Part shown: positions 1 through 8,802 of the stretch, in pieces
Numbering within the stretch: position 1 is the first letter of the stretch
Layout of the letters: each line of letters opens with the position of its first letter
DNA from: Aliishimia sp963721175
GTDB taxonomy: Bacteria; Pseudomonadota; Alphaproteobacteria; Rhodobacterales; Rhodobacteraceae
Direction of reading: 5' to 3'
Length of the DNA stretch: 64,000 bases
Assembly: GCA_963721175.1 (NCBI GenBank)
Contig: CAVRIG010000018.1
Location: forward strand, 124,001-188,000
Program-made: the position numbers and the translations under genes
Notes under the pieces: generated by a model
What the model was told of the DNA's origin: nothing
Database searches by the model: none
Seen by the model: the letters and a program-made list of their open reading frames with translations, nothing else

Positions 1-42
1 CGCAACGCGTCGTGACAGGCGAAGCGGAGAACTGCCGAAAGA

Positions 43-840
43 TCAGGTGAAGCTGATCCGGACTTCGCCGAAATCGCCGAAATCGGCGTGGAAGGCATCG
101 CCGCTCGACGTTTCCACCGGCCGGATGAAACTGCCCGACAGGACCACGTCGCCGGCACGGATCGCCATGTCGTTCTCGTGCAGCCGTTCGGCCAGCCAGA
201 CGATCGCCGTCGCCGGATCGTTGAGCACCCCGGCGCCGAGGCCGGTTTCCTCGACCTCGCCGTTGCGGCTCACGATCGCACCGATCCAGCGCATGTCGAC
301 CTCTGCCGGATCATGCTTAGCCTCGCCCAGCACGATGCCGGCATTCGCGGCATTGTCGCTGATCGTGTCGACGATTGTCCGGGTCGCGCCGGTTTTGGGA
401 TCGGTCCGGCTGATCCGGGTGTCGAGGATCTCGAGGCTGGGGCAGATGTAATCCGTCGCCGCCAGCACATCTTCGCGGCTGGCTCCTCCGGCGAGGTCGG
501 ATTTCATCACGAACGCGATCTCGGCCTCCAGCCGTGGCTGGATGAAGCGACCCTGGGGCACCTTGGCGCCCGTCTCGAAATGCATGTCGTCGAAGAGAAC
601 CCCGCTGTCGGGCGTGTCGATCTTGAGCGCGTCCTGCATCGCGCGGGACGTCAGTCCGATCTTCCATCCGGTGATCTTGCGCCCGGTTTCCTGCTTCTTG
701 GCCACCAGGGCACGCTGGACCGCGTAGGCGTCCGCGATGGTCATGTCGGGAAAGGTGCTCGACAGCAAACCCATCTGCCGTCCGGTGACCTCGGCCGAAA
801 AGAGCGCCATTGCGGCCTCGTCGATCTGATCGGGCGTCAT
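43..840 (-). CDS. hpaH: 2-oxo-hept-4-ene-1,7-dioate hydratase (HpaH family)
   Basis: The 265-residue product belongs to the fumarylacetoacetase/2-keto-4-pentenoate hydratase fold, as HpaH does. In the homoprotocatechuate meta-cleavage pathway this cytosolic enzyme adds water to 2-oxohept-4-enedioate using a divalent metal. Visible family features are GWKIGLTSRAMQ near residue 60, the acidic metal region RLEAEIAFV near 110, and LGAGVLNDPATAIVWLA near 210. The ATG at 838-840 overlaps the decarboxylase stop (ATGA), so it is the last gene of a coupled three-gene unit whose first gene is hpaF. The related MhpD and DmpE hydratases cannot be fully excluded, but the hpaF neighbour favours HpaH. Confidence 0.85.
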   Translation of the reverse strand: MTPDQIDEAAMALFSAEVTGRQMGLLSSTFPDMTIADAYAVQRALVAKKQETGRKITGWKIGLTSRAMQDALKIDTPDSGVLFDDMHFETGAKVPQGRFIQPRLEAEIAFVMKSDLAGGASREDVLAATDYICPSLEILDTRISRTDPKTGATRTIVDTISDNAANAGIVLGEAKHDPAEVDMRWIGAIVSRNGEVEETGLGAGVLNDPATAIVWLAERLHENDMAIRAGDVVLSGSFIRPVETSSGDAFHADFGDFGEVRISFT

Positions 841-2258
841 GATCCCGTTCCCTTCATGCGGGCGGCGATTTCGGTTATCACGTCGAAGGCCATCTGGACA
901 TCGGCGGCGGTGGCATCGAACTGGCACCCTGTAAACCGGATCACGGTCTTGCCGTCCACCCGCGTCTGCGTGAGATAGATCCGGCCGTCGTCGTTGATGG
1001 CGTTGATCAGATCCTGGTTGAAGGCGTCCGGATCCTCGGCCAGGTACCGAAACGTGAAGAGGGCCAGCACCGGCTCGGTCACGATCTCCACGTCCGGCTG
1101 ATCCCGGAACCGCTCGCACACGGCCTGTATCCATGCCACGTGATTGCGCATTCGCGTCCGAAGCCCCTTGAGCCCGTAGGCGCGAATCAGAAACCAGAGC
1201 TTGAGCGCCCGGAAGCGCCGGCCCAGCGGGATCGACCATTCGGAATAGTTGATCACCCCGTCCGCACCGTGCGTCTTGAGATACTCCGGCTGGATCCCGA
1301 GCGTGCGCACCAGATCTTCTGGACTGGCGACGAAATGCGCCGACAGATCGAAATTGGCTCCCAGCCACTTGTGCGGGTTCATCACCACCGAATCCGCGCG
1401 CTCCACCCCGGCCCACAGATCCCGGAATTCCGGACAGAGCATGGCCGACCCAGCCCAGGCCGCATCCACGTGGGTGTAGAGGTCGAATTCTTCCGCCACG
1501 TCCATCACGTCGGCGACCTGGTCGGTGGCACCGGTTCCCGTGCCACCGACGCACGCGATGATCCCGGCAGGCACGTGGCCGGCGGCGAGATCCGCCTCGA
1601 TGGCTTCCCGCAGCGCGACCGTGTCGATACCCCGGCACGGATCACCCGGCATGATCGGCACCTTGACCAGGTTCTCCTGCCCGATGCCGGCGATCCAGAT
1701 GGCCTTGTCGATGGAGCTGTGAACCTCCGCCGAACAGTAGACCCGCAGCGTTGGCCCGCCGGCAAGCCCCTTGCTGTTGCCGGCAAACGCCAGCGCCCGT
1801 TCGCGCATCGTCAGCACGGCGGCCAGCGTCGCCGAGGAAGCACTGTCCTGGATCACCCCCGCGAAGTGTTCGGGAAGGCCGAGCCCCTGCCGTAGCCAGT
1901 CGAGAACGCGCGTCTCCAACTCGGTCGCGGCGGGAGAGGTCTGCCACAGCATGCATTGCGCCGACAGGATCGACGAGACCTGGTCCGCCAAAATCGACGG
2001 CGGCGCGGCGTTGGACGGAAAATAGGCGAAGAAGCGCGGATGCTGCCAATGCGTCATGCCGGGCATCACGATCCGGTCGATGTCGGCGAAGATCTCCGCC
2101 ATGTCCTCGGGGGTTTCAGGGGGCTCCGCGGGCAGTTGCGCGGCGATCTCTCCGGGCTTGGTCTGCGCCCGGACGGGCCGGTCCCGGAGGGATTTGTGAT
2201 ATTCCGCTCCCCAGGCGGCGATCCTCCCGGACCATCGGGCGAAGTCGTCCCAGTTCAT
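837..2258 (-). CDS. Group II PLP-dependent aromatic-L-amino-acid decarboxylase
   Basis: This 473-residue protein is a full-length DDC/tyrosine-decarboxylase family member. The N-terminal substrate segment HPRFFAYFPSNA is at about 70-80. The ring-stacking His is in CSAEVHSSIDKA, the PLP-nitrogen Asp in HVDAAWAGSA, and the Schiff-base Lys in VMNPHKWLGANFD. The family removes CO2 from aromatic amino acids (DOPA, tyrosine, phenylalanine, tryptophan); the substrate cannot be read here. It lies between hpaF and hpaH with ATGA overlaps on both sides. I infer that it feeds an amine into the homoprotocatechuate route, for example DOPA to dopamine to 3,4-dihydroxyphenylacetate. No amine oxidase or HpaB/HpaC is visible within the window edge. 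Confidence 0.88.
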   Translation of the reverse strand: MNWDDFARWSGRIAAWGAEYHKSLRDRPVRAQTKPGEIAAQLPAEPPETPEDMAEIFADIDRIVMPGMTHWQHPRFFAYFPSNAAPPSILADQVSSILSAQCMLWQTSPAATELETRVLDWLRQGLGLPEHFAGVIQDSASSATLAAVLTMRERALAFAGNSKGLAGGPTLRVYCSAEVHSSIDKAIWIAGIGQENLVKVPIMPGDPCRGIDTVALREAIEADLAAGHVPAGIIACVGGTGTGATDQVADVMDVAEEFDLYTHVDAAWAGSAMLCPEFRDLWAGVERADSVVMNPHKWLGANFDLSAHFVASPEDLVRTLGIQPEYLKTHGADGVINYSEWSIPLGRRFRALKLWFLIRAYGLKGLRTRMRNHVAWIQAVCERFRDQPDVEIVTEPVLALFTFRYLAEDPDAFNQDLINAINDDGRIYLTQTRVDGKTVIRFTGCQFDATAADVQMAFDVITEIAARMKGTGS

Positions 2259-2647
2259 GGATCACTCTTCCTCAGTCTCGGATGGATCGAGTTCGTCTTC
2301 CAGGAAAAGTCGGGGCTGATCTCGACGATCTCCAGCGCGAGCGCGAAATGCGGGCGTGCGAGCTCTTCGGCAAAGAACGCTTCGGCTGCGGCCATGATCG
2401 CCCGGCCGGCCGCCGTCTTGACCTCCGCCGACCGCCCGGCCCCCATCCGCAGGACCAGATCGGCATAGGCATTGTCCGCATGGCCGTCCGCGATCGCCTC
2501 GTCGGGCGTCGGCCAGGCGCGAACGCGAATCCCGCCGACCGGAAAACACCCTTCGGCGATCATCACGTGCCGCAAGTTCTCGCAAAGAGAAGACATGTCG
2601 TGACGTTGTGACAAGCTGGATGAATGCTGGATCGTAAGATGTGGCAT
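2255..2647 (-). CDS. hpaF: 5-carboxymethyl-2-hydroxymuconate delta-isomerase (HpaF family)
   Basis: The 130-residue product fits the CHMI branch of the tautomerase superfamily, whose catalytic base is Pro-1 after Met removal. I chose the ATG at 2645-2647 because it gives MPHLTIQHSS with the required Pro-1; the longer upstream reading adds 39 unrelated residues. Length matches known HpaF (about 126 aa). It isomerises 5-carboxymethyl-2-hydroxymuconate in homoprotocatechuate degradation. Its stop overlaps the decarboxylase start (ATGA). It is probably the first gene of the operon, transcribed from the divergent region shared with the oxidoreductase at 2945. Confidence 0.88.
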   Translation of the reverse strand: MPHLTIQHSSSLSQRHDMSSLCENLRHVMIAEGCFPVGGIRVRAWPTPDEAIADGHADNAYADLVLRMGAGRSAEVKTAAGRAIMAAAEAFFAEELARPHFALALEIVEISPDFSWKTNSIHPRLRKSDP

Positions 2648-2867
2648 GGAAATCTTTTTTGCGACTGTCCCAGCGTTAAGAACTTGATCTCGACTGTCAA
2701 TGCCGATGGATGACCTGCCATTGAGCCGGCGAACCTCCGCGGAGATTTCCATCAGAATGGCCAAGACGGCGCCAAACTCTCCCGAGTGACTTGCAAAAAT
2801 CGAACCTGAGCCACCTCATTCGATGTGTGAGACGGATCATCTCCGAACAAATTTCGTGCGGGGGTAA

Positions 2868-2883
2868 TGGACATTAATGTCTA
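2868..2883. promoter_or_regulatory. Palindromic operator candidate
   Basis: GACATTAATGTC (2870-2881) is a perfect 12-bp palindrome, extended imperfectly to TGGACATTAATGTCTA. It sits about 60 bp before the ATG at 2945, in the intergenic region between the divergent hpaF and the oxidoreductase gene. An AT-rich core inside GC-rich DNA with dyad symmetry is typical of a dimeric regulator site. No regulator gene is adjacent, so the binding protein is unknown. Confidence 0.5.
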
Positions 2884-2944
2884 GACCTGCCGGGAGATGC
2901 GCCCTAGCCTCCCCACGACAGAATCGACTGCAGGGAGAGGCACG

Positions 2945-5353
2945 ATGAAATCTCAGTACCGCGTCGTTGTGATCGGGGGTGGGGTGGTCGGCTGTTCGGT
3001 CCTCTATCACCTGGCGAAGATGGGATGGACCGACGTCTGCCTGATCGAGCGTTCGGTGCTGACCGCCGGTTCGAGTTGGCACGCGGCAGGCGGGTTCCAC
3101 GCACTCAACGCCGATCCCAACATCGCGACATTGCAGGCCTACACCATCGACCTGCTGTCGGAAATCGAGACGGAATCCGGCCAGTCCGTCGGCATGCACA
3201 TGACCGGCGGCATGACGCTGGCGGGGACACCCGACCGCTGGGAGTGGCTGCAATCGGCCTACCGCGTGTTCCAGTCCATCGGGATCGAGGACGTGCACCT
3301 GATCACGCCGCAGGAGGCGGGAGAACTGTGTCCCGTGATGTCCACGCACGGCATCCTCGGTGGCATGTGGGCGGAGCGCGAGGGCTACGTCGACACGACA
3401 GGAACGGTGCATGCCTATGCCGGTGCCGCCCGGAAATGGGGCGCCCATATCGTGGAGCACAACCGCGTGCTGGAACTGAACCAGACCGCGGATGGCTGGG
3501 ACGTGGTGACAGAGCAGGGCACGGTCCGGGCCGAACACGTGGTCAACGCCGCCGGGCTCTGGGCCAAGCAGGTCGGGCGCATGGCGGGGGTCGAGCTGCC
3601 GGTGTCGCCGCTGGCGCACCACTACCTGCTGACGGAGTCGATTCCCGAAGTTGCCGCGCTGGACAAGGAGTTGCCGCTGGTCGTGGATCTGGAGGGCTTC
3701 ACCTACATGCGGCAGGACCAGAAGGGGATGCTGCTGGGGATCTACGAGATCGATCACAAGCACTGGATGATGGACGGTGCGCCCTGGGATTACGGGATCG
3801 AACTTCTGCAGGAGGAGACCGACCGGATCGAGACCGAGTTGACGCTGGGTTTCGAACGCTATCCGGTTCTGCAGAAGGCGGGCGTGCGCAACTGGGTCAA
3901 TGGCGCCTTCACTTTTTCCCCGACGGCAACCCGCTCGTGGGGCCGGTGCGCGGCAAGCGCGGCTACTGGTGCGCCTGCGCGGTGATGGCGGGCTTCCTGC
4001 AAGGCGGCGGCGTCGGCAAGAGCCTGGCGGAATGGATGATCCACGGCGAAGCCGGAGGCGGACGTCTTCGGCATGGACGTCGCGCGCTACGGCAAGTTCG
4101 CGGAGAACCGGGAGTTCATCAAGCAGACCACAGGCCAGTTCTACACCCGCCGCTTCGTCATGACCTATCCCAACGAGCAGCTGCCCGCCGGGCGGCCGCT
4201 GAAACGCGCGCCCGCGCATACGGAGATGACGCAGGCCGGCTGCATCTGGGGCGCAAGCTGGGGTCTGGAGGTCCCCCTCTACTTCGCGCCGGGGCCGCAT
4301 TTCAAGGAAACGCCGACGCTGAAACGCTCGAACGCCTTTCCGATCGTCGACGCCGAATGCAACGCCGTGCGGAACGCCGTCGGCCTGCTCGACATCGCCG
4401 GCTTTTCGCGGTTCGAAGTCACCGGACCCGGCGCCGAAGCCTGGCTCGACCGGTTGCTCGCCTGCCGTCTGCCCGGACCGGGGCGCGCGCGGCTGGCGCC
4501 GATGCTGGCGGAGACCGGGCGGCTCAAGGGCGATCTCACGGTCTTCAACTGGGGCAACGGCGTGTGGTGGCTGATGGGCAGCTACTACCTGCGCCAATGG
4601 CACATGCGCTGGTTCGACGGACATATCGGCGACGGCACGATGGTGCGCGATATCTCCGACGGAACCGCCGGGTTCTCGCTGTCGGGTCCGAACTCGCGCA
4701 AGGTGCTGGAGAAGCTCACCGTCGACCCGATCGCCGAACTGCCCTTCATGGGCTGCGGCGAATTCGATATCGGCCTCTTGCGCTGCAAGATCGGGCGGCT
4801 GTCGGTGACGGGGGAGCTGGGCTACGAGATCCACTGCTCCGCCGCCGAACACATCACCCTGCGCGAGATCCTGCTGGAGGCCGGCGCCGACCTCGGGATG
4901 CGCGAGATCGGGTTCAATGCGCTCCTGAGCCTCAGGTTGGAGAAGAGCTTCGGCATCTGGTCCGCGGAATTCACCCAAGGCTACACGCCGGGCCAGACCG
5001 GGATGGACCGCTGGATCGACTGGGAGAAGCCGGCTTTCGTGGGCCGCAGCGCCGCGCTGTCGGAACGGGATGGCAACGGACCCGCGCAGAAAATCGTCAC
5101 GCTGGAGATCGAGTCCGGCGATGCCGATGCGAGCGGGTACGAGCCGGTGTGGCGAAACGGCACGCGCGTCGGCTTCGTCACCTCGGGCGGGTACGCGCAC
5201 ACGCTGGAGAGATCGCTGGCCATGGCGATGCTGGACACGGAGCATGGCGCAGAGGGCACCGACCTCAGCGTGCATGTCGTGGGCGCGGAACGCGCGGCAA
5301 GGGTAATCGCGCCCTCGCCGTACGACCCGGCAGGTCAGGCGATGCGGGGCTGA
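2945..5353 (+). CDS. FAD-dependent oxidoreductase with GcvT domain (dimethylglycine/sarcosine dehydrogenase-like)
   Basis: This is an N-terminal DAO-fold oxidoreductase fused to an aminomethyltransferase (GcvT) domain, about 802 residues once corrected. The N terminus carries the dinucleotide motif VVIGGGVVG and AGSSWHAAGG, where DMGDH relatives attach FAD covalently to the His (His46). The GcvT part begins near residue 430. The family oxidatively demethylates N-methylated glycines and passes the C1 unit to tetrahydrofolate. As written, the frame is lost by a missing base near 3921 (FSP|DGNPLVG) and restored by an extra G near 4053, so total length is preserved. ATG 2945 follows AGGGAGAGG. 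The mttB-like gene starts one base after the stop. Confidence 0.82.
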
Positions 5354-5354
5354 G

Positions 5355-6920
5355 ATGATCGATCTAGAAATCCCTCCCCGACGACGGCGTGGACGTTCCG
5401 CGGACGGGCAACGCAGCGGTCCCGTGCGCACTGTCGACTACAAGAACCTCGCCAATCCGTTCCCACCCATGCCGGCTTTCTCGGACGACGAGATCGCCTC
5501 CATCCACGCCACCTCCCTCCGCGTCCTCGAAGAGCTGGGCATGCGCGTCCTGCTGCCCGAGGCGCGCCGGATCCTGGAACGTGGCGGTGCGCTGGTGGAC
5601 GAGGAGACCGGAATGGTCCGGATCGGGCGCGACATTGTCGACGCCGCGCTTGCCACCGCGCCGCGCTCCATCCTGTGCCGTGCCGGCGCTCGGAACCGCG
5701 ACGTCCTGCTGGAGCTGGGGCGGCTCAACTTCCAGCCGGGCGCCGGTGCGCCCCATGCCACCGACCTCGAGCGTGGTCGGCGTCCGGGTCGGATGGAGGA
5801 TTTCCGCGAACTGATCCGCCTGACGCAATCCTTCGACGTGCTGCAGATGATGCCGCCGCTGGTGGAACCTCAGGACGTGCCCGTACATCTGCGCCACTAC
5901 GCCACGATGGAATGCCAGCTCACCGAAAGCGACAAGCTGCCCTTCGTCTTTGCGCGCGGCACGCCGCAGGTTCTGGACAGTTTCGAGATGCTGCGCGATT
6001 TCCGCGGGTTGACCGACGCCGGGTTCCACACCGAGAGCTACTGCTACACCATCATCAACACCAACTCGCCCCGCACGCTGGACATCCCGATGGCGCAGGG
6101 CCTCATCGATTTCGCGCGGGCGGGACAGTTGGCCATCGTCACGCCCTTCACGCTGATGGGGGCGATGGCGCCGATCACGGTGGCGGGCGCGATCACGCTT
6201 TCCCATGCCGAAGCGCTGGCGGCGATCACGCTCACGCAGATGACCGCGCCGGGCGCGCCGGTCTGCTACGGCACCTTCACCTCCAACGTCGACATGAAAT
6301 CGGGCGCGCCGGCCTTCGGCACGCCAGCGCATTTCCGCGCCTCGCTCGCCGCGGGGCAGCTGGCGCGTCTGGTCGGACTGCCGTGGCGCAGCGCGGCGGG
6401 TTCGGCGGCCAATCTCAACGACGTGCAGGCCGCGAACGAGAATCAGTTCGGGCTCTGGGGCTGCCTGATGGCCGGGGCGACCGTCATCATCCATTCGGCG
6501 GGCTGGCTGGAGGGTGGCCTGACGGTCAGCTACGAGAAGCTGATCACGGATGTCGAGGTGCTGAACATGGTGGCGGAACTGTGCTCACGCGCGCAGGCCG
6601 GAGCGGATGAAATCGGGTTTGCGGACGCCTTGAGCGCGGTGGACCCTGGCGGCCATTTCTTCGCCGCCCCGCAGACGATGGCGCGGTACAATACCGAATT
6701 CTACGAACCCATCGTGCATGACTACGCCAATTTCGGCACATGGGAAGAGCGCGGCGCGCAGGACGCGAGCACCCGCGCCACCGCGGTCTGGAAGTCTATC
6801 CTGGCGCGCGGTCCCGGGATCACGCCCGACGGCGACAGGGTCGCGGCACTGGAAGACTACATCCGCACGACGCAGCGCCGAAGGCGGCGCGCCGCCCGAG
6901 AGTTGATCAGTCTTCCCTGA
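5355..6920 (+). CDS. Trimethylamine methyltransferase family protein (MttB superfamily, non-pyrrolysine)
   Basis: The 521-residue protein is a TIM-barrel MttB superfamily member (COG5598). The frame has no internal TAG, so this is the non-pyrrolysine branch, which includes glycine-betaine:corrinoid methyltransferases (MtgB type). The barrel region with CYGTFTSNVDMKSGAPAFG near residues 300-320 is where methanogen MttB has pyrrolysine. These enzymes normally move a methyl group from a quaternary amine to a corrinoid protein. No corrinoid protein or reductive activator lies nearby. The gene starts one base after the upstream DMGDH-like gene, implying one transcript and sequential demethylation of one substrate. 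The substrate is not determined. Confidence 0.82.
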   Translation: MIDLEIPPRRRRGRSADGQRSGPVRTVDYKNLANPFPPMPAFSDDEIASIHATSLRVLEELGMRVLLPEARRILERGGALVDEETGMVRIGRDIVDAALATAPRSILCRAGARNRDVLLELGRLNFQPGAGAPHATDLERGRRPGRMEDFRELIRLTQSFDVLQMMPPLVEPQDVPVHLRHYATMECQLTESDKLPFVFARGTPQVLDSFEMLRDFRGLTDAGFHTESYCYTIINTNSPRTLDIPMAQGLIDFARAGQLAIVTPFTLMGAMAPITVAGAITLSHAEALAAITLTQMTAPGAPVCYGTFTSNVDMKSGAPAFGTPAHFRASLAAGQLARLVGLPWRSAAGSAANLNDVQAANENQFGLWGCLMAGATVIIHSAGWLEGGLTVSYEKLITDVEVLNMVAELCSRAQAGADEIGFADALSAVDPGGHFFAAPQTMARYNTEFYEPIVHDYANFGTWEERGAQDASTRATAVWKSILARGPGITPDGDRVAALEDYIRTTQRRRRRAARELISLP

Positions 6921-6955
6921 CGCTCGAGACTGTGAATCGCCGAGGACGCTCGGCC

Positions 6956-7853
6956 TCATGCTCCCGCGTCGGAAACACCCAGGAGCCGCATCGCGTTCTC
7001 CTTCAGGATCAGCGGCCGCACCTCGTCCTTGAACGGCGCGTTCTCGAAATCCGCGAGCCACCGGTCGGGGGTGATCGCCGGCCAGTCGGACCCGAAGAGC
7101 ATCTTCCGCTTCAGGATCGAATTGGCGTAGTGGATGAAGGTCGGAGGGAAGTACTTCGGCGACCATCCGGACATGTCGTAATAGACGTTGGGCTTGTGCT
7201 GCGCCACCGCGAGCCCTTCTTCCGTCCAAGGGAAGGACGGGTGCGCGAGGATGATCGGCATGTCGGGGAAATCGACCGCCACGTCGTCCAGGTACATCGG
7301 ATTGGAGTACTTGAGCCGCATCCCCATGCCGCCGCGCATTCCGGACCCGACGCCGGTCTGCCCGGTGTGGAAGAGCGTGATGACTCCTTCCTCGGCGCAG
7401 GCTTCGAGCACGGTGTAACAAGCCTCGCGGTCGTTCGGGAAAAAGCCCTGCATCGTCGGGTGGAACTTGAAACCCTTGACCCCGAACTCCTTGACCAGCC
7501 GCCGCACCTCGCGCGCACCGGCCTTGCCCTTCCAGGGGTCGACGGACGCGAAGGGGATCAGGATGTCGTCATTCTCCGCACAGATCTGCGCCACCTCCTC
7601 GTTGGAGTAGCGGCGAAAGCCCGTCTCGCGCTCCGCATCCACCGGAAAGATCACGGCGGCGATGTTGCGCTCGCGGTAGTATTCGGCGGTCTGCGCGGGC
7701 GACGGCAGCATCCCTTCCGCCCCGGCCGGGTTCTTGAAATACTTCGCCATGCCCGCCTGGAATTCGAGGTACCCGTCGTCGCGGCCGTGCGCTGCACGGT
7801 TCCTCGGCGTGGGTGTGGATATCGATCGCCTTGACGGCTGCAAAATCGACCAT
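6956..7853 (-). CDS. Amidohydrolase family protein (COG2159), one frameshift
   Basis: The product is a TIM-barrel metal-dependent hydrolase/decarboxylase of the amidohydrolase-2 (ACMSD-like) group, about 298 residues after correction. The N-terminal metal motif AIDIHTHAEEP gives the HxH pair. GVKGFKFHPTMQGF, IILAHPSFPW and the late LFGSDWPA Asp complete the usual metal site. One extra base near 7795 separates the start MVDFAAVKAIDIHTH from the rest. Family members hydrate, hydrolyse or decarboxylate carboxylated substrates; the substrate here is unknown. It is divergent from the crotonase gene at 7965 with about 110 bp between. A product of the neighbouring catabolic genes is a plausible substrate. 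Confidence 0.75.
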
Positions 7854-7964
7854 GGATGGCACCTTTCCCTCATGCGGCGAAACCTGCGCTGCGCGCTGGT
7901 CTCCGGTCTTGACCGTGGCTATAAAACGCTGGCACGGCTCGCTTCACAAGCCCGGAGGCACTTC

Positions 7965-8762
7965 ATGGCAGACAGCGCAACCAGAACCGGCGTCATTCGC
8001 ACCGAACTTCATGGCGACATCGCGGAGGTCGTGTTCGATCGGCCGGAAAAACGCAACGCCATGAACGACGACCTGATCGACGCGCTGGACGCTTTCTTCT
8101 CTCGCCCGCCGGAGGGCGTCCGTGCCGTGGTGATGCGTGGCGAGGGCGGCCATTTCTGTTCCGGCCTCGATCTGGCCGAACACAAGGACCGGACGCCGGA
8201 GGAAGGTGTCTACCACTCCCGCAACTGGCACCGGGTGACGGAACTGATCGAATTCGGCGGGCTGCCGGTCGTCTCCGTCCTCACCGGCGCGGTGATCGGC
8301 GGCGGGCTGGAGATCGCGACCTCGACCCATGTGCGCATCGCGGAGCCGTCGGTGCGGTTTCAGCTCCCCGAAGGCCGCCGCGGGATCTTCGTCGGCGGGG
8401 GTGCGACCGTCCGGGTCGGTCGGATCATCGGGCCGGACCGCATGCGGGAGATGATGCTGACCGGGCGCAACTACGGCGCGGCCGACGGCCTGGCGATGGG
8501 GCTCGCGCACTACGCCGTCGGTGAGGGCGAGGCGATGCCGATGGCGATGACGCTCGCCCGCAAGATCGCCGACAACGCGCCCTTCTCGAATTACCTGATG
8601 ATCCAGTCGCTCGCCCGCATCAACGACATGAACCGCGCCGATGGGCTCTTCACCGAAAGCCTCGCCGCCGCCATGTCGCAGACGACGCCCGGCGCACAGG
8701 AGGGCATGCGCGCGTTTCTGGAAAAGCGAGAACCCGATTTCCACCGCAAGGACAAGGGGTGA
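7965..8762 (+). CDS. Enoyl-CoA hydratase/isomerase (crotonase) family protein
   Basis: This 265-residue crotonase-fold protein has the oxyanion-hole segment GGHFCSGLDLAEHK near residues 60-73 and the second one VIGGGLEIATS near 110-120. The start is ATG 7965 behind CGGAGG; the longer upstream reading has no support and would run into the divergent amidohydrolase gene. Family members hydrate, isomerise or cleave acyl-CoA thioesters. The active-site acid pair of classical ECH is not obvious (PEGRRGIF occupies that loop), so the reaction is not assigned. The gene is 40 bp upstream of xylA on the same strand, perhaps on one transcript. Confidence 0.8.
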   Translation: MADSATRTGVIRTELHGDIAEVVFDRPEKRNAMNDDLIDALDAFFSRPPEGVRAVVMRGEGGHFCSGLDLAEHKDRTPEEGVYHSRNWHRVTELIEFGGLPVVSVLTGAVIGGGLEIATSTHVRIAEPSVRFQLPEGRRGIFVGGGATVRVGRIIGPDRMREMMLTGRNYGAADGLAMGLAHYAVGEGEAMPMAMTLARKIADNAPFSNYLMIQSLARINDMNRADGLFTESLAAAMSQTTPGAQEGMRAFLEKREPDFHRKDKG

Positions 8763-8802
8763 GGTCGGCTGAGGCCACCACCCGAGGACAGGAGACACCG
8801 AC

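Noticed and set aside
3921..4053. Programmed ribosomal frameshifting in the DMGDH-like gene
   Set aside because: It would need a -1/+1 pair 130 nt apart without slippery heptamer or structure, and the same type of indel hits many unrelated genes in the window.
2837..5431. 864-codon open frame on the minus strand antisense to the DMGDH-like gene
   Set aside because: It is a shadow caused by high GC and biased codon positions. The product is Arg/His/Pro-rich with no family and the opposite strand has clear domains.
5355..6920. Pyrrolysine-containing MttB
   Set aside because: No in-frame TAG exists in the gene; the residue region that holds Pyl in methanogen enzymes is read with ordinary codons.
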